A DNA stretch of 64,000 bases from Rhizobium etli 8C-3 (GCF_001908375.1 NZ_CP017241.1:561001-625000); one strand, 5' to 3'; shown: positions 8,706 through 17,526, counted from the stretch's first letter. Notes: generated by a model not told the origin, from the sequence alone. A program made the numbers and translations.

Positions 8706-8918
8706 CCTTTAGCGCATGAATCTTGCGATGTGAAAATAGGTCAGCATTACTTACATATTTCGCTTGCTCGCAACTGCGAAAAGCACGATAATTCCCCTCA
8801 TAGCTGACCGGCGCGGCGGAAGAACAAGCAGGAACGCCTCAGCTCTTCACCATACGCGATCCGTTGCGCGGGGATTTGTCCGGCGCTCTGAACTTTTTTG
8901 CTCTTGGAGATTGCCGCC

Positions 8919-9554
8919 ATGGCTCAACGCATCGGTGCCCTCGGTTTCTGGAACACCAGCGCGACGCGTCATACGCTGCTCGAAGATGTGCAGGGCATAT
9001 TCTCCGGCAGCCTCGTGTCTGCACTCGGCCTTTATGTGCTCGCCAGCGCCGGGCTTCTCACCGGTAGCACGGCCGGCATTGCCTTTCTGCTGCACTATGC
9101 TTTCGGCGTGAATTTCGGCCTTGCCTTCTTCCTGCTCAACCTGCCGTTTTTCTATCTCTCCTGGAAGCGGCTCGGCATCGCCTTCACGACAAAGACCTTT
9201 GTCGCCATCGGCCTCACGTCGGTGCTTGCCGATGTGCAGTCGCGTTTTTTTGAGATTTCCAGTATCCATCCGGCCTGGGCAGCGCTGCTTGGCGGCCTGC
9301 TGCTCGGCTTCGGCCTGCTCGCGCTTTACCGCCACCGCGCCAGTCTGGGCGGCGTCGGCATTCTCGGCATCTACATGCAGGAGCGTTTCGCCATCCGCGC
9401 CGGTCTCGTGCAGCTATGCGTGGACATGTGCGTTCTTGCCGCCGCCTTTTTCGTCACCACGCCGCCGGTGGTCATGTTTTCCGTTCTCGGCGCGATCGTC
9501 CTCAATCTCTTCCTGACCATCAACCACCGCGCGGATCGTTATATCGCGCTGTAG
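8919..9554 (+). CDS. YitT-family membrane protein, copy 1
   Basis: 211 residues from MAQRIGALGF; a GGAG lies about ten bases before this ATG, and the longer in-frame start at 8898 is less likely. Five to six hydrophobic segments with the family signature GLLTGSTAGIAFLLHY and RHRASLGGVGILG, ending LTINHRADRYIAL. YitT proteins are inner-membrane proteins of unclear function, probably transport. A clear paralogue lies at 10982-11617, sharing the same layout and C-terminal motif. Confidence 0.85.
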   Translation: MAQRIGALGFWNTSATRHTLLEDVQGIFSGSLVSALGLYVLASAGLLTGSTAGIAFLLHYAFGVNFGLAFFLLNLPFFYLSWKRLGIAFTTKTFVAIGLTSVLADVQSRFFEISSIHPAWAALLGGLLLGFGLLALYRHRASLGGVGILGIYMQERFAIRAGLVQLCVDMCVLAAAFFVTTPPVVMFSVLGAIVLNLFLTINHRADRYIAL

Positions 9555-9651
9555 TTCCGCAAGCTGCGGTTCGATCATAAACAAATCGTAACTTGTCTCC
9601 TTTGGGGCCGAGAGCGACACTCGCCGTGCGCCGGATAGATGAGGTGAAGAT

Positions 9652-9786
9652 ATGTCAGAGTTGGAAGAACTTGTCAGACGCCGCATGAACGAGGAGTATG
9701 CCAAAGGCTCTTCAGCGGAAAAGATCGCCCAAGTCATCCGTGAGATTATCAATAACTTCGATGGATCAGGTGCCCGAAGCAAATAA
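9652..9786 (+). CDS. 44-residue helical hypothetical protein
   Basis: ATG is preceded by GAGGTGAAG at ideal spacing and opens a 44-codon frame. The peptide is highly charged and helical (begins MSELEELVRRRMNEEY, then KIAQVIREIINNF). A perfect hairpin follows 11 bases after the TAA. The strong ribosome site, the helix pattern and the terminator argue for a real small gene; no family is recognised. Confidence 0.6.
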   Translation: MSELEELVRRRMNEEYAKGSSAEKIAQVIREIINNFDGSGARSK

Positions 9787-9797
9787 TCGACAGTATT

Positions 9798-9821
9798 CCG
9801 ACCCGATTCGCATCGGGTCGG
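9798..9821. terminator. strong hairpin between convergent genes
   Basis: CCGACCCGAT pairs perfectly with ATCGGGTCGG around a TCGC loop. It lies between the small plus-strand ORF ending at 9786 and the minus-strand gene ending at 9865. No long T-run on either side, so it may be a weak or factor-assisted terminator. Confidence 0.55.
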
Positions 9822-9864
9822 TCGCTTCAAGCGGTGTGCCTCAGGCTTTATGCAGCAGAATTTC

Positions 9865-10326
9865 TCACGCAGCCTTCGCCGGCCGATCGATCGGATGCTG
9901 GCTGCGGAAGCCGACGGCCAGCCGGTTCCAGACATTGATCGTGCCGATTGCCACCGTGATCTTGGTGATTTCCTCCTCGCTGAAATGCGCTTTGAGGGCT
10001 TCGAAGTCCGCATCCGGAGCGCCGGTCTCCGCGATCTTGGTGACAGCATCGACCCAGCCGAGCAGGGCGCGTTCCTTCGCGTCATAGATGGGTGATTCCT
10101 TCCAGGCGCAGATCAGGTTGATCCACTGTTCGCCAAGACCGTCATGGCGGGCTTCCTTGACGTGCATGTCGACGCAGTAGGCACAGCCGTTGATCTGGGA
10201 GGCGCGCAGCTTGATGAGGTGGATGAAGCGGCGTTCGAGGCCTGCGCCCTGGACATATTCTTCCAGGGCGGCAACCGCCTTGTAGGCTTCCGGCGAGGCT
10301 TTTGCGAAGTTGAAACGTGCCTGCAT
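9865..10326 (-). CDS. AhpD-like carboxymuconolactone decarboxylase-family protein
   Basis: 153 residues. The AhpD-type redox motif CAYCVDMHVKEAR (CxxCxxxH) sits near residues 48-60, within the all-helical CMD fold. The family includes alkylhydroperoxidase partners that use the two Cys as a thiol peroxidase couple. Downstream of, and on the same strand as, an Rrf2 regulator (28-base gap), suggesting redox- or nitrosative-stress control by that regulator. Confidence 0.88.
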   Translation of the reverse strand: MQARFNFAKASPEAYKAVAALEEYVQGAGLERRFIHLIKLRASQINGCAYCVDMHVKEARHDGLGEQWINLICAWKESPIYDAKERALLGWVDAVTKIAETGAPDADFEALKAHFSEEEITKITVAIGTINVWNRLAVGFRSQHPIDRPAKAA

Positions 10327-10353
10327 GATGGGTTTCTCCTTTAAGGTTAGGGC

Positions 10354-10854
10354 TCAGCGAGCCGTTTTGCGCTCGTGGGTCTCAAGAAATGCGCAGCCGC
10401 GTGCGGCGATGCCGCCATCATCTGCGGCCGACAACTCGCTCAGGACGTCGGCGATACTGATCCTTGCAAGTTCGGTTCGGTAGGCGCGCTCGGCCTTCTG
10501 CATAGCAGCGCTGATCTGGCAGGGCTTGGTGAAATAGCGCTGCGGCAGCGGGTTTGGCCCGCGCTGGCGGATTTCTGCACAGCGGAAAGCTGGTGCGGGT
10601 CCTTCGACGGCAAGCACGATATCGAGCAGGGAAATGTCCTTTGGCATTTTCGCAAGCCTGTATCCGCCCTTCGGCCCCGGTACCGTGTCGAGAATGCCCG
10701 CGCCGGACAACGCCTGCAGGTGCTTCAGCAGGTAACTCGTCGAGACACCATGAAACTCCGCGAGCGCAGCCGCCGACAGCACGCCGCCTTGCGAAAGTCC
10801 GGAAAGCATCGCGACGCTGTGGATCGCCTGTTCGACGCCGTCACCCAATTTCAT
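10354..10854 (-). CDS. Rrf2-family transcriptional regulator
   Basis: 166 residues with an N-terminal winged helix (LSAAALAEFHGVSTSYLLKH, then GPKGGYRLAK). Cysteines at FRCAE, KPCQI and GCAF could bind an iron-sulfur cluster, but their spacing is not the canonical IscR/NsrR pattern. It precedes the AhpD-like gene in the same direction and is divergent from a YitT gene. A 17-bp palindrome in the divergent gap is a likely operator. Confidence 0.88.
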   Translation of the reverse strand: MKLGDGVEQAIHSVAMLSGLSQGGVLSAAALAEFHGVSTSYLLKHLQALSGAGILDTVPGPKGGYRLAKMPKDISLLDIVLAVEGPAPAFRCAEIRQRGPNPLPQRYFTKPCQISAAMQKAERAYRTELARISIADVLSELSAADDGGIAARGCAFLETHERKTAR

Positions 10855-10873
10855 GCCTGGTCCTCTCTATTCG

Positions 10874-10890
10874 TGGATAATATATATCCA
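10874..10890. promoter_or_regulatory. candidate Rrf2 operator
   Basis: TGGATA and TATCCA flank ATATA in a perfect 17-bp dyad, 20 bases before the Rrf2 start and about 90 bases before the YitT start. AT-rich dyads of this kind are typical Rrf2 targets, so autoregulation is likely (inference). Confidence 0.5.
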
Positions 10891-10981
10891 TGATTATCCG
10901 ATATGTCAACAGCCAGTCGAAATCCCGCTTGCCAAGCCTGAACGGCTGGATAGAACAACCGAAAACACCAAGGGGAAAACG

Positions 10982-11617
10982 ATGGCAGAAAAAGCCGCTC
11001 TCGCCGGACTTGTGAACTCTTCGTCGGACAGACACTCGCTTTTCGATGACGCACAGGGACTTGTGGCGGGCAGCATGCTTGCTGTGCTCGGCGTCTCGCT
11101 TCTCTCCAGCGCCGGCCTTCTGGCAGGCGGCACGGCGGGCATGGCATTCTTGCTGCACTATGCGACAGGCTGGAGCTTCGGCCTCTGCTTTTTTGCGGTG
11201 AACCTGCCGTTCTATTATCTCGCCTTCCGCCGCCTCGGTCCCGCCTTTACAGTCAAGACTTTTGTAGCGATCGTTCTTACATCCGTGCTTTCGGACATCG
11301 CGCCGCGATTCATCGGGCTCTCGCATGTCGATCCTGTCGCCGGCGCTCTCTTCGGCGGCCTTGTCATCGGCGCGGGCATGCTGGCGCTTTTCCGCCACCG
11401 CGCAACGCTTGGCGGCATCGGCATCCTGGCGCTTTATATCCAGGATCGATTCGGCTGGCGCGCAGGCTTCGTTCAGCTTGGTTTCGATGGCCTCGTCCTG
11501 GCGCTCTCCTTCTTCGTCGCCAGCCCCTTCATCATCGCCTGCTCGGTGCTCGGCGCCCTGGTGCTCAACCTCACGCTCGCCATCAACCATCGCAAGGACC
11601 GCTATATCGCCATGTGA
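10982..11617 (+). CDS. YitT-family membrane protein, copy 2
   Basis: 211 residues from MAEKAALAGL with AAGGGG before the ATG. Same length and layout as the copy at 8919-9554: GLLAGGTAGMAFLLHY, RHRATLGGIGILA, and C-terminus LAINHRKDRYIAM. Divergent from the Rrf2 regulator, with which it may share an operator. Substrate unknown. Confidence 0.85.
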   Translation: MAEKAALAGLVNSSSDRHSLFDDAQGLVAGSMLAVLGVSLLSSAGLLAGGTAGMAFLLHYATGWSFGLCFFAVNLPFYYLAFRRLGPAFTVKTFVAIVLTSVLSDIAPRFIGLSHVDPVAGALFGGLVIGAGMLALFRHRATLGGIGILALYIQDRFGWRAGFVQLGFDGLVLALSFFVASPFIIACSVLGALVLNLTLAINHRKDRYIAM

Positions 11618-11664
11618 AGCGCGGCCGCTCTTCTATTTCGCGTCGATTTTACTAGTTTTGTCCC

Positions 11665-14175
11665 GTGGACCAGACCGATTCCGAAGCCCGCGCCGCCTTG
11701 CCCGCCCCCTTCATCCGCTGGTTTGCGGAAAAGGGTTGGCGCCCGCGCGCTCATCAGCTGGAATTGCTGGCCCGCGCCGAAGCAGGCCACAGCACGCTGC
11801 TGATCGCGCCGACCGGCGCCGGCAAGACGCTCGCCGGTTTCCTGCCGGCGCTGACTGATCTCACCCGCCGCGGCAAGCGGGAGCAAGGCGGTGCCTTCAA
11901 AGGCATCCACACGCTCTATGTTTCGCCGCTGAAGGCACTTGCCGTCGATATAGAGCGCAACCTCATGAAGCCGGTGGGGGAGATGGGCCTGCCTGTTGTC
12001 GTCGAGAACCGCACCGGCGATACGCCGAACGCCAAGCGACAGCGTCAGAAGCTCAACCCACCCGACATCCTGCTGACGACGCCGGAGCAGGTAGCGCTTT
12101 TGCTTGCCAGCAAGGAATCTCAACGTTTCTTCAAAGACCTGAAATATGTCGTCTTCGACGAGCTCCATTCCCTGGTCACGTCGAAGCGGGGCCACATGCT
12201 GTCCCTGGGTCTTGCCCGGCTGCGCCGCCTTGCACCACGCCTCAGCACCATCGGCCTCTCCGCCACGGTTGCCGAACCGATCGAGCTGCAGAAATGGCTG
12301 GTTGCGCAGGAGGAGGGCAGGCAACGGCACGCTGGTCTCGTGACGGTCGAAGGCGGAGCCAAACCGGACATCTCGATCCTTTCCACGGATGAGCACATCC
12401 CCTGGGCCGGCCATTCCGCCAGGTACGCGATTGCCGACATCTACAGGCAACTGACCGAGCATCAAACGACGCTGCTTTTCGTCAACACGCGATCGCAGGC
12501 CGAAATGCTCTTCCAGGAACTCTGGACGGTCAACGAGGAAAACCTGCCGATCGCTTTGCATCACGGCTCGCTCGATGTCGCCCAGCGCCGCAAGGTGGAG
12601 GCAGCGATGGCGGCCAACAGGCTGCGCGCTGTCGTCGCCACCTCGACGCTCGATCTGGGAATCGACTGGGGTGATGTCGACCTCGTCATCCATGTCGGTG
12701 CGCCGAAGGGTGCCTCGCGACTTGCTCAGCGCATCGGCCGTGCCAATCACCGCATGGACGAGCCCTCCAAGGCGATCCTCGTTCCCGCCAACCGTTTCGA
12801 GGTCATGGAATGCCAGGCAGCGCTCGATGCGAATTATATCGGGGCGCAGGACACCCCGCCCGTCGGCCGCGGCGCACTCGATGCGCTTGCCCAGCACGTG
12901 CTCGGCATGGCCTGCGCCGAACCCTTCGATATGCTGGAACTCTACGATGAGGTAAGGAGCGCCTCGCCCTATGCCGATCTCTCCTGGGAAACCTTCGAGC
13001 AGATCGTCGATTTCGTCGCGACCGGCGGCTATGCGCTGCGCACCTACGAACGATATGCGCGCATCCGCAAGACGAAGGAGGGCCTCTGGCGTGTTTCCAA
13101 TCCGCAGGTTGCCCAGCAGTATCGCTTGAATCTGGGCACCATCGTCGAAAGCCCGATGCTGAACGTCCGGATGGTGAAGCGCGGCCAGACAGGCAAGATT
13201 GGCCGCGGCGGCGGCACCCTCGGCAAGGTCGAAGAATATTTCCTCGAACAGCTTTCTGCGGGTGACACCTTCATCTTCTCCGGCAAGGTGCTCCGTTTCG
13301 AAGGCATCCGCGAAAACGAGGCGCTTGTCTCCCAGGCTTTCTCCTTTGACCCGAAAATCCCATCCTATGCCGGCGGCAAGTTTCCGCTCTCGACCTATCT
13401 TGCCGATCAGGTGCGATCGATGCTCGCCGATCCTGAGCGTTGGCACCATCTGCCGGATCAGGTCCGCGACTGGCTGTCGTTGCAGAAGGACAAGTCGATG
13501 CTCCCGAAGCGCGACGAACTGTTGATCGAGACTTTCTTGCGCGGCAGCCGCGCCTACATGGTTGCCTATCCATTCGAGGGCCGCCTGGCGCATCAGACGC
13601 TCGGCATGCTGCTCACCCGGCGCCTGGAGCGGGCCGGGGCCAAGCCGCTTGGCTTCGTTGCGACAGACTATTCGCTCGGTATCTGGGGACTTGAAGACAT
13701 GGGCCTGATGATCCGCGACGGCCGTCTCGGCCTTTCCGATCTCTTCGACGAGGATATGCTGGGTGACGATCTCGAAGCCTGGCTCGAGGAATCGTTTCTG
13801 CTGAAGCGCACCTTCCGCAATTGTGCCGTGATTGCAGGCTTGATCGAGCGCCGTCACCCTGGCAAGGAAAAGACCGGGCGGCAGGTCACGGTGTCGGCCG
13901 ACCTGATCTACGACGTGCTGCGCAGCCACGAGCCGGACCATATCTTGCTACAGGCGACGCGGCAGGATGCAGCGAGCGGGCTTTTGGATATTTCCCGGCT
14001 TGGCGATATGCTGAGACGAATCAAGGGGCACATTACGCATCGCGCGCTGGATCATATTTCCCCGCTCGCAGTGCCGGTGATGCTGGAGATCGGCAAGGAG
14101 CCAGTTCACGGCGAGGCCCACGATGCCGTGCTCGCCGAAGCGGCCGAGGATCTGATCGCCGAAGCTATGGCTTGA
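11665..14175 (+). CDS. ligase-associated DNA damage response DEXH-box helicase (Lhr-like)
   Basis: 836 residues. Superfamily 2 helicase: Walker A APTGAGKT near residue 55, DExH box FDELHS near 170, SAT motif GLSATV near 195, and motif VI QRIGRANHR near 355, followed by the Lhr-type winged-helix and C-terminal region. The frame opens with ATGGACCAGACCG; no strong ribosome site is visible. Pairs with the phosphoesterase PdeM 23 bases downstream, the usual partner in the ligase-associated repair set. The partner ligase and exonuclease are not in this window. Confidence 0.92.
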   Translation: MDQTDSEARAALPAPFIRWFAEKGWRPRAHQLELLARAEAGHSTLLIAPTGAGKTLAGFLPALTDLTRRGKREQGGAFKGIHTLYVSPLKALAVDIERNLMKPVGEMGLPVVVENRTGDTPNAKRQRQKLNPPDILLTTPEQVALLLASKESQRFFKDLKYVVFDELHSLVTSKRGHMLSLGLARLRRLAPRLSTIGLSATVAEPIELQKWLVAQEEGRQRHAGLVTVEGGAKPDISILSTDEHIPWAGHSARYAIADIYRQLTEHQTTLLFVNTRSQAEMLFQELWTVNEENLPIALHHGSLDVAQRRKVEAAMAANRLRAVVATSTLDLGIDWGDVDLVIHVGAPKGASRLAQRIGRANHRMDEPSKAILVPANRFEVMECQAALDANYIGAQDTPPVGRGALDALAQHVLGMACAEPFDMLELYDEVRSASPYADLSWETFEQIVDFVATGGYALRTYERYARIRKTKEGLWRVSNPQVAQQYRLNLGTIVESPMLNVRMVKRGQTGKIGRGGGTLGKVEEYFLEQLSAGDTFIFSGKVLRFEGIRENEALVSQAFSFDPKIPSYAGGKFPLSTYLADQVRSMLADPERWHHLPDQVRDWLSLQKDKSMLPKRDELLIETFLRGSRAYMVAYPFEGRLAHQTLGMLLTRRLERAGAKPLGFVATDYSLGIWGLEDMGLMIRDGRLGLSDLFDEDMLGDDLEAWLEESFLLKRTFRNCAVIAGLIERRHPGKEKTGRQVTVSADLIYDVLRSHEPDHILLQATRQDAASGLLDISRLGDMLRRIKGHITHRALDHISPLAVPVMLEIGKEPVHGEAHDAVLAEAAEDLIAEAMA

Positions 14176-14198
14176 AATTTGCAGGACGGACAAAATTG

Positions 14199-14924
14199 AT
14201 GAACCGGCTGGCGCTTGCGCGTGAATTGAACGGATTGGTCCCGATGCCGGGCGTCGAAACCAGTGTTCATGGCGTTGCAGCCGTCTGCGATCCGCTCGGC
14301 GCGCTCTACCTGCCGGATGCCGCCATCCTGATTGTTTCCGACCTGCATCTCGAAAAGAGCGCCGCCTTTGCCCGCCGCGGCATGCTGCTGCCGCCCTATG
14401 ACACGCTGGCGACGCTGACCGTGCTCTGCGCCGTCATCGCCCGCTACAATCCGAAACTCGTCGTCTCCCTCGGCGACAATTTCCACGACCGCGTCGGCTC
14501 GCGGCATCTACCGGATGCCTTCCGCTCCCTGATCGAGAACATGGCCCGAGGGCGCGAATGGATCTGGATCAACGGCAACCACGACCCTGACGGCACCATC
14601 GATCTGCCCGGCTCTTCGGTCGATGAAATGCACTATGCAGGCCTGACCTTTCGTCACGAGCCGAAAGGTGGACTGCAGAGCGGTGAAATCGCCGGTCACC
14701 TGCACCCTTCGGCCACGGTCCGCCGCCGCGAAAAAGCCGTCCGCCGCCCCTGCTTCGCCACCGACGGTGCCCGCCTCCTCATGCCAGCCTTCGGCGTCAT
14801 GACCGGCGGACTGGATCTCGGCCACAAGGCGATGACGGGCCTGTTCGACAGGCCGTCGCTTGTCGCTCATCTTCTGGGACGGGATCGGATTTATTCGGTG
14901 AGGTACGGGAACTTGCGTAGCTGA
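14199..14924 (+). CDS. pdeM: ligase-associated DNA damage response endonuclease PdeM
   Basis: 241 residues, a calcineurin-like metallophosphoesterase with motifs SDLHLEKSA, GDNFHD, NGNHD and GHLHP in order, covering the two-metal site. Follows the Lhr-like helicase by 23 bases in the same operon. Members of this family act as DNA endonucleases in a ligase-associated repair pathway. Complete length with all metal ligands present. Confidence 0.92.
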   Translation: MNRLALARELNGLVPMPGVETSVHGVAAVCDPLGALYLPDAAILIVSDLHLEKSAAFARRGMLLPPYDTLATLTVLCAVIARYNPKLVVSLGDNFHDRVGSRHLPDAFRSLIENMARGREWIWINGNHDPDGTIDLPGSSVDEMHYAGLTFRHEPKGGLQSGEIAGHLHPSATVRRREKAVRRPCFATDGARLLMPAFGVMTGGLDLGHKAMTGLFDRPSLVAHLLGRDRIYSVRYGNLRS

Positions 14925-15076
14925 AGTCGAGCGACCCCTTCGAGGCGCTTGCGGGCGGCCCGTCGTCTGCAAATTTAAACCTTTGACGGCCGCAGCGTCA
15001 CGGTCCTTGCAAGCTGGCATTGGCCGGCTCCGCGCAAAGGGATGGAATCATCGAAGGGGAATAAAGAACGCAACGG

Positions 15077-15316
15077 GTCGGCTTCCTCCTGCGAAAGCTC
15101 GATGCGGAACCCGCCCCGATGCTCCTTGCGTTCATCCTGGGGCCGATGATGGAGGAATTCCTGCGCCGCACACTGCTCTTGTCCAAAGGTGATCCGAGTG
15201 TTTTTCTGACGCGACCGCTGAGCGCCGTCCTTCTCGGTATCGCTGCGATACTGCTCGTACTGGTCGTCCTGCCCGCCGTTCGCAGGCGCAGAGACGAAGC
15301 GTTTCAGGAGGAGTGA
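15077..15316 (+). pseudogene. tctA remnant (tripartite tricarboxylate transporter large subunit, C-terminus only)
   Basis: The frame reads VGFLLRKLDAEPAPMLLAFI and continues with ILGPMMEEFLRRTLLLSKGD and PSVFLTRPLSAVLLG, the last ~80 residues of TctA-type membrane proteins, ending RRRRDEAFQEE. An in-frame TAA lies at 15062, and nothing TctA-like precedes it in any frame. The other ~420 residues and the tctB/tctC partners are missing, so it is a deletion scar, not a small gene. Confidence 0.7.
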
Positions 15317-15634
15317 AGGACGACCACAGGCGCCGCATTGCCGAGCCCGGACCTGTCATTTTCGAAGAGGAGATGATCGGGATTGGGAAGAAATTCCGCT
15401 GCTCTGCTCCCTTGAAATCTGCCACGAAGTGCTTTCATGAAGCCGGGGCCGGCCCTGTCGTTTGGAGCCACTATTTCGAGGACACGGATCTTTAATCCCG
15501 TGAGGGAGCCTGGCTGCAAACCAGCTAACAGGCCCTGACGTTCCTTGGGCCAATGCGCTCCTCGTCCTGAGGTGCAAAGCCCGCAGGCAAAGCCTCGAAA
15601 GTCGAGCATGCCGCCGCGCCATGGAAATCGGAGC
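15317..15634. other. intergenic region, nothing identified
   Basis: About 320 bases between the tctA scar and the convergent transglycosylase gene. No supportable ORF or structured RNA. Confidence 0.4.
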
Positions 15635-16216
15635 TCAATTACACCCTTGCAACTGCTGCTGATAGGTCGATGCCATGTTGGCGAACCTGCGTGCCGTCTT
15701 CTGCAACTGCGCATTCGAGCGCCAGTCGCCGCGCTTGTACCCTTTCGGCCCTGAATAGTAGGCGATGTAGAGGCTGTAGGCGTCGTTGAGCTGGATGCCG
15801 GTCGCCTGGCTGTTGCTGTAGTGGTACCAGCCGATGAAATCGATCGCATCGGCGAAATTGGTGCGGCGCGCAGCCCAATTGCCGGTTGCCGACTGATAGT
15901 GGTCCCAGGTGCCGTCGAGCGCTTGCGAATAGCCGTAGGCAGTCGACGGACGAGTCCAGGGAATGAAGCCGAAAAGCTTCGTGCGTGGCGGGCGGGCGTT
16001 CGGCTGGAAACCGGATTCCACATACATCGTCGCCATCAGGATCGGCACCGGCACGCCGTACTCCTTTTCGGCGCGCTCGGCCTCGTGCTGCCAGTTGCTG
16101 AAGAAGCCGTTGCGCTGTTCGAAGACGGCGCAGATGTTCCTGGTTTGACGGGGCGCCGTGGCGCAGCCGGCAACGAGCGCCAGCAGCACCAGGGCGAGAA
16201 GAGTACGGGTACGCAA
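15635..16216 (-). CDS. lytic transglycosylase-like (SLT domain) lipoprotein
   Basis: 193 residues. Lipobox LALVAGC (Cys18) marks an exported lipoprotein. The SLT-like catalytic domain carries the probable catalytic Glu in MYVESGFQPNARPP, followed by the family segments STAYGYSQALDGTWDHYQ and AYYSGPKGYKRG. It should cleave peptidoglycan glycan strands from the outer membrane, like EmtA. The start is TTG, with AGAGG eight bases upstream. That ribosome site lies in the 3' arm of a perfect hairpin, listed separately. Confidence 0.85.
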   Translation of the reverse strand: MRTRTLLALVLLALVAGCATAPRQTRNICAVFEQRNGFFSNWQHEAERAEKEYGVPVPILMATMYVESGFQPNARPPRTKLFGFIPWTRPSTAYGYSQALDGTWDHYQSATGNWAARRTNFADAIDFIGWYHYSNSQATGIQLNDAYSLYIAYYSGPKGYKRGDWRSNAQLQKTARRFANMASTYQQQLQGCN

Positions 16217-16224
16217 AACAGAAC

Positions 16225-16240
16225 CTCTCGTTTTCGAGAG
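16225..16240 (-). promoter_or_regulatory. hairpin sequestering the transglycosylase ribosome binding site
   Basis: On the mRNA strand CTCTCG pairs perfectly with CGAGAG around AAAA. The 3' arm, with the next G, forms the GAGAGG Shine-Dalgarno of the TTG-started gene at 16216. Such a structure would limit translation initiation and could respond to temperature or an antisense RNA (inference). Confidence 0.5.
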
Positions 16241-16338
16241 ATTACTAACTCGTAAATCTTAATACTCGGTTTTTAGTCAAAGGCGACTTCATGTACAACG
16301 CACTCCTGCTTGCCCGGCTGCCGCAAGCTCTGGTCAAA

Positions 16339-16776
16339 TCAGCGGTAAACCAGAACCGGGGTCTTGGAATGGGCGAGCACCTTCATCGTCACGCTTCCGA
16401 CCATGATTGCGGTGAAGCCTTCGCGTCCGTGCGATGCCATGGCGATCAGGTCGCAGCCGCGCTGCGCTGCCGTGTCGATGATTGCCTTGGCGGGTTCGTG
16501 GCTGGTCACCTGGGCCGTATCGCAATCGATGCCGCGCGTTCTGGCCCGCGCAGCGGCATCCGCCAGGATCCGGTCTGCCGCTTGATGGCTGTGCCGGTCA
16601 TATTCTTCGCGCGTGGATTCCAGCTGATCGATATTCGTGGAAAAGATATGGAACGGTTCAATGACGGTCAGGGCCGTTGCCCTGGCGCCGATCTCCTTTG
16701 CAAAGGCAAGCGCCTTTTCGAGCGCATCGGTGGAAAGCTGCGAACCTTCGGTCGGGATGAGAATGTGTTTGTACAT
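16339..16776 (-). CDS. universal stress protein (UspA family)
   Basis: 145 residues from MYKHILIPTEGS, preceded by GGAGGAG; a start 27 bases upstream is less likely. The UspA fold has its ATP-binding signature near the C-terminus: MASHGREGF followed by GSVTMKVLAHSKTPVLVYR. Cytoplasmic stress protein of the nucleotide-binding class. Monocistronic here. Confidence 0.92.
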   Translation of the reverse strand: MYKHILIPTEGSQLSTDALEKALAFAKEIGARATALTVIEPFHIFSTNIDQLESTREEYDRHSHQAADRILADAAARARTRGIDCDTAQVTSHEPAKAIIDTAAQRGCDLIAMASHGREGFTAIMVGSVTMKVLAHSKTPVLVYR

Positions 16777-16862
16777 GGCTGGCTCCTCCTTCAACGCTCG
16801 CATATTGCCGGAGGAACCAGCCTAACACCTTGATCTGCATCAAACTGTCGCGAATGTCGCCA

Positions 16863-17423
16863 TCACGCTGACCCGGCCGGTTCATAACGCAAGATTACCG
16901 CGCCGGTCTTCAACGGTTTGGCTTCCAGCAGCTTCAGCGGTAGCTGCGCCGTCGCCGTCTTGAAGTGCGGATTGCCCGCGCCGAGAACCACCGGCACCAG
17001 GCAGATGCGGATCTCGTCGACGAGTGCGGCCTTCAGCATCGCGTCGCAGAGTTCGGCGCTGCCGAAGATGAAGATGGTCTTGCCATCCTGCGTCTTGAGC
17101 TTTTGAAGCTCGCTAACGGGATCGCTGACGATGCGGGCATTGTTCCAGCCCGGCTCTTTCATCGTCCGAGACACGGCGATCTTTGCGATGTTGTTCATGT
17201 ATTGCTTGGTCTTGTCGTCCTCTTTCGCCGTCGGCCAATAGGCGGCCATGCCCTCGTAGGTCTTCCGGCCGAAGACGAGCAGGTCGCCTTCCTCGCCCAA
17301 TTGTTCGGAGTATTTCTGCAGTTCCGGCCCCCAGACCAGATTATGGAAGTCGATGTCCCACGGCTTTATGCCTTCGAAGTAGCCGTCGAGTGTCATCAGA
17401 TTCCACATAACAAGCCTTCTCAT
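16863..17423 (-). CDS. dihydrofolate reductase-family protein (RibD C-terminal/YyaP-like)
   Basis: 186 residues from MRRLVMWNLMTLDGYFEG, with GGAGG before the ATG (an upstream ATG overlapping that ribosome site is less likely). Shows the RibD C-terminal/DHFR-like fold: LLVFGRKTYEGMAAYWP, KIAVSRTMKEPGW and IFIFGSAELCDAML. Substrate unknown; such proteins are NADPH reductases. Divergent from an HxlR regulator that probably controls it. Confidence 0.88.
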   Translation of the reverse strand: MRRLVMWNLMTLDGYFEGIKPWDIDFHNLVWGPELQKYSEQLGEEGDLLVFGRKTYEGMAAYWPTAKEDDKTKQYMNNIAKIAVSRTMKEPGWNNARIVSDPVSELQKLKTQDGKTIFIFGSAELCDAMLKAALVDEIRICLVPVVLGAGNPHFKTATAQLPLKLLEAKPLKTGAVILRYEPAGSA

Positions 17424-17464
17424 GTCGGTTTCCTCCATGTCACGACAGAACTGGTTTCAATAAG

Positions 17465-17474
17465 CAACCGGTTG
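17465..17474. promoter_or_regulatory. 10-bp palindrome in reductase/HxlR divergent gap
   Basis: CAACCGGTTG, a perfect dyad between the two divergent starts. A related half-site GGTTTCAA lies just upstream. Candidate HxlR operator by position only. Confidence 0.35.
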
Positions 17475-17526
17475 AAAGCTAGATAAACCGATGGCAAAAT
17501 GCAAGCAGATTTTTGGAGAACAGAAA

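Noticed and set aside
11602..13941. 779-codon minus-strand ORF over the DEXH helicase
   Set aside because: Antisense to a strongly conserved helicase; high GC makes long open antisense frames common. No motif or ribosome site.
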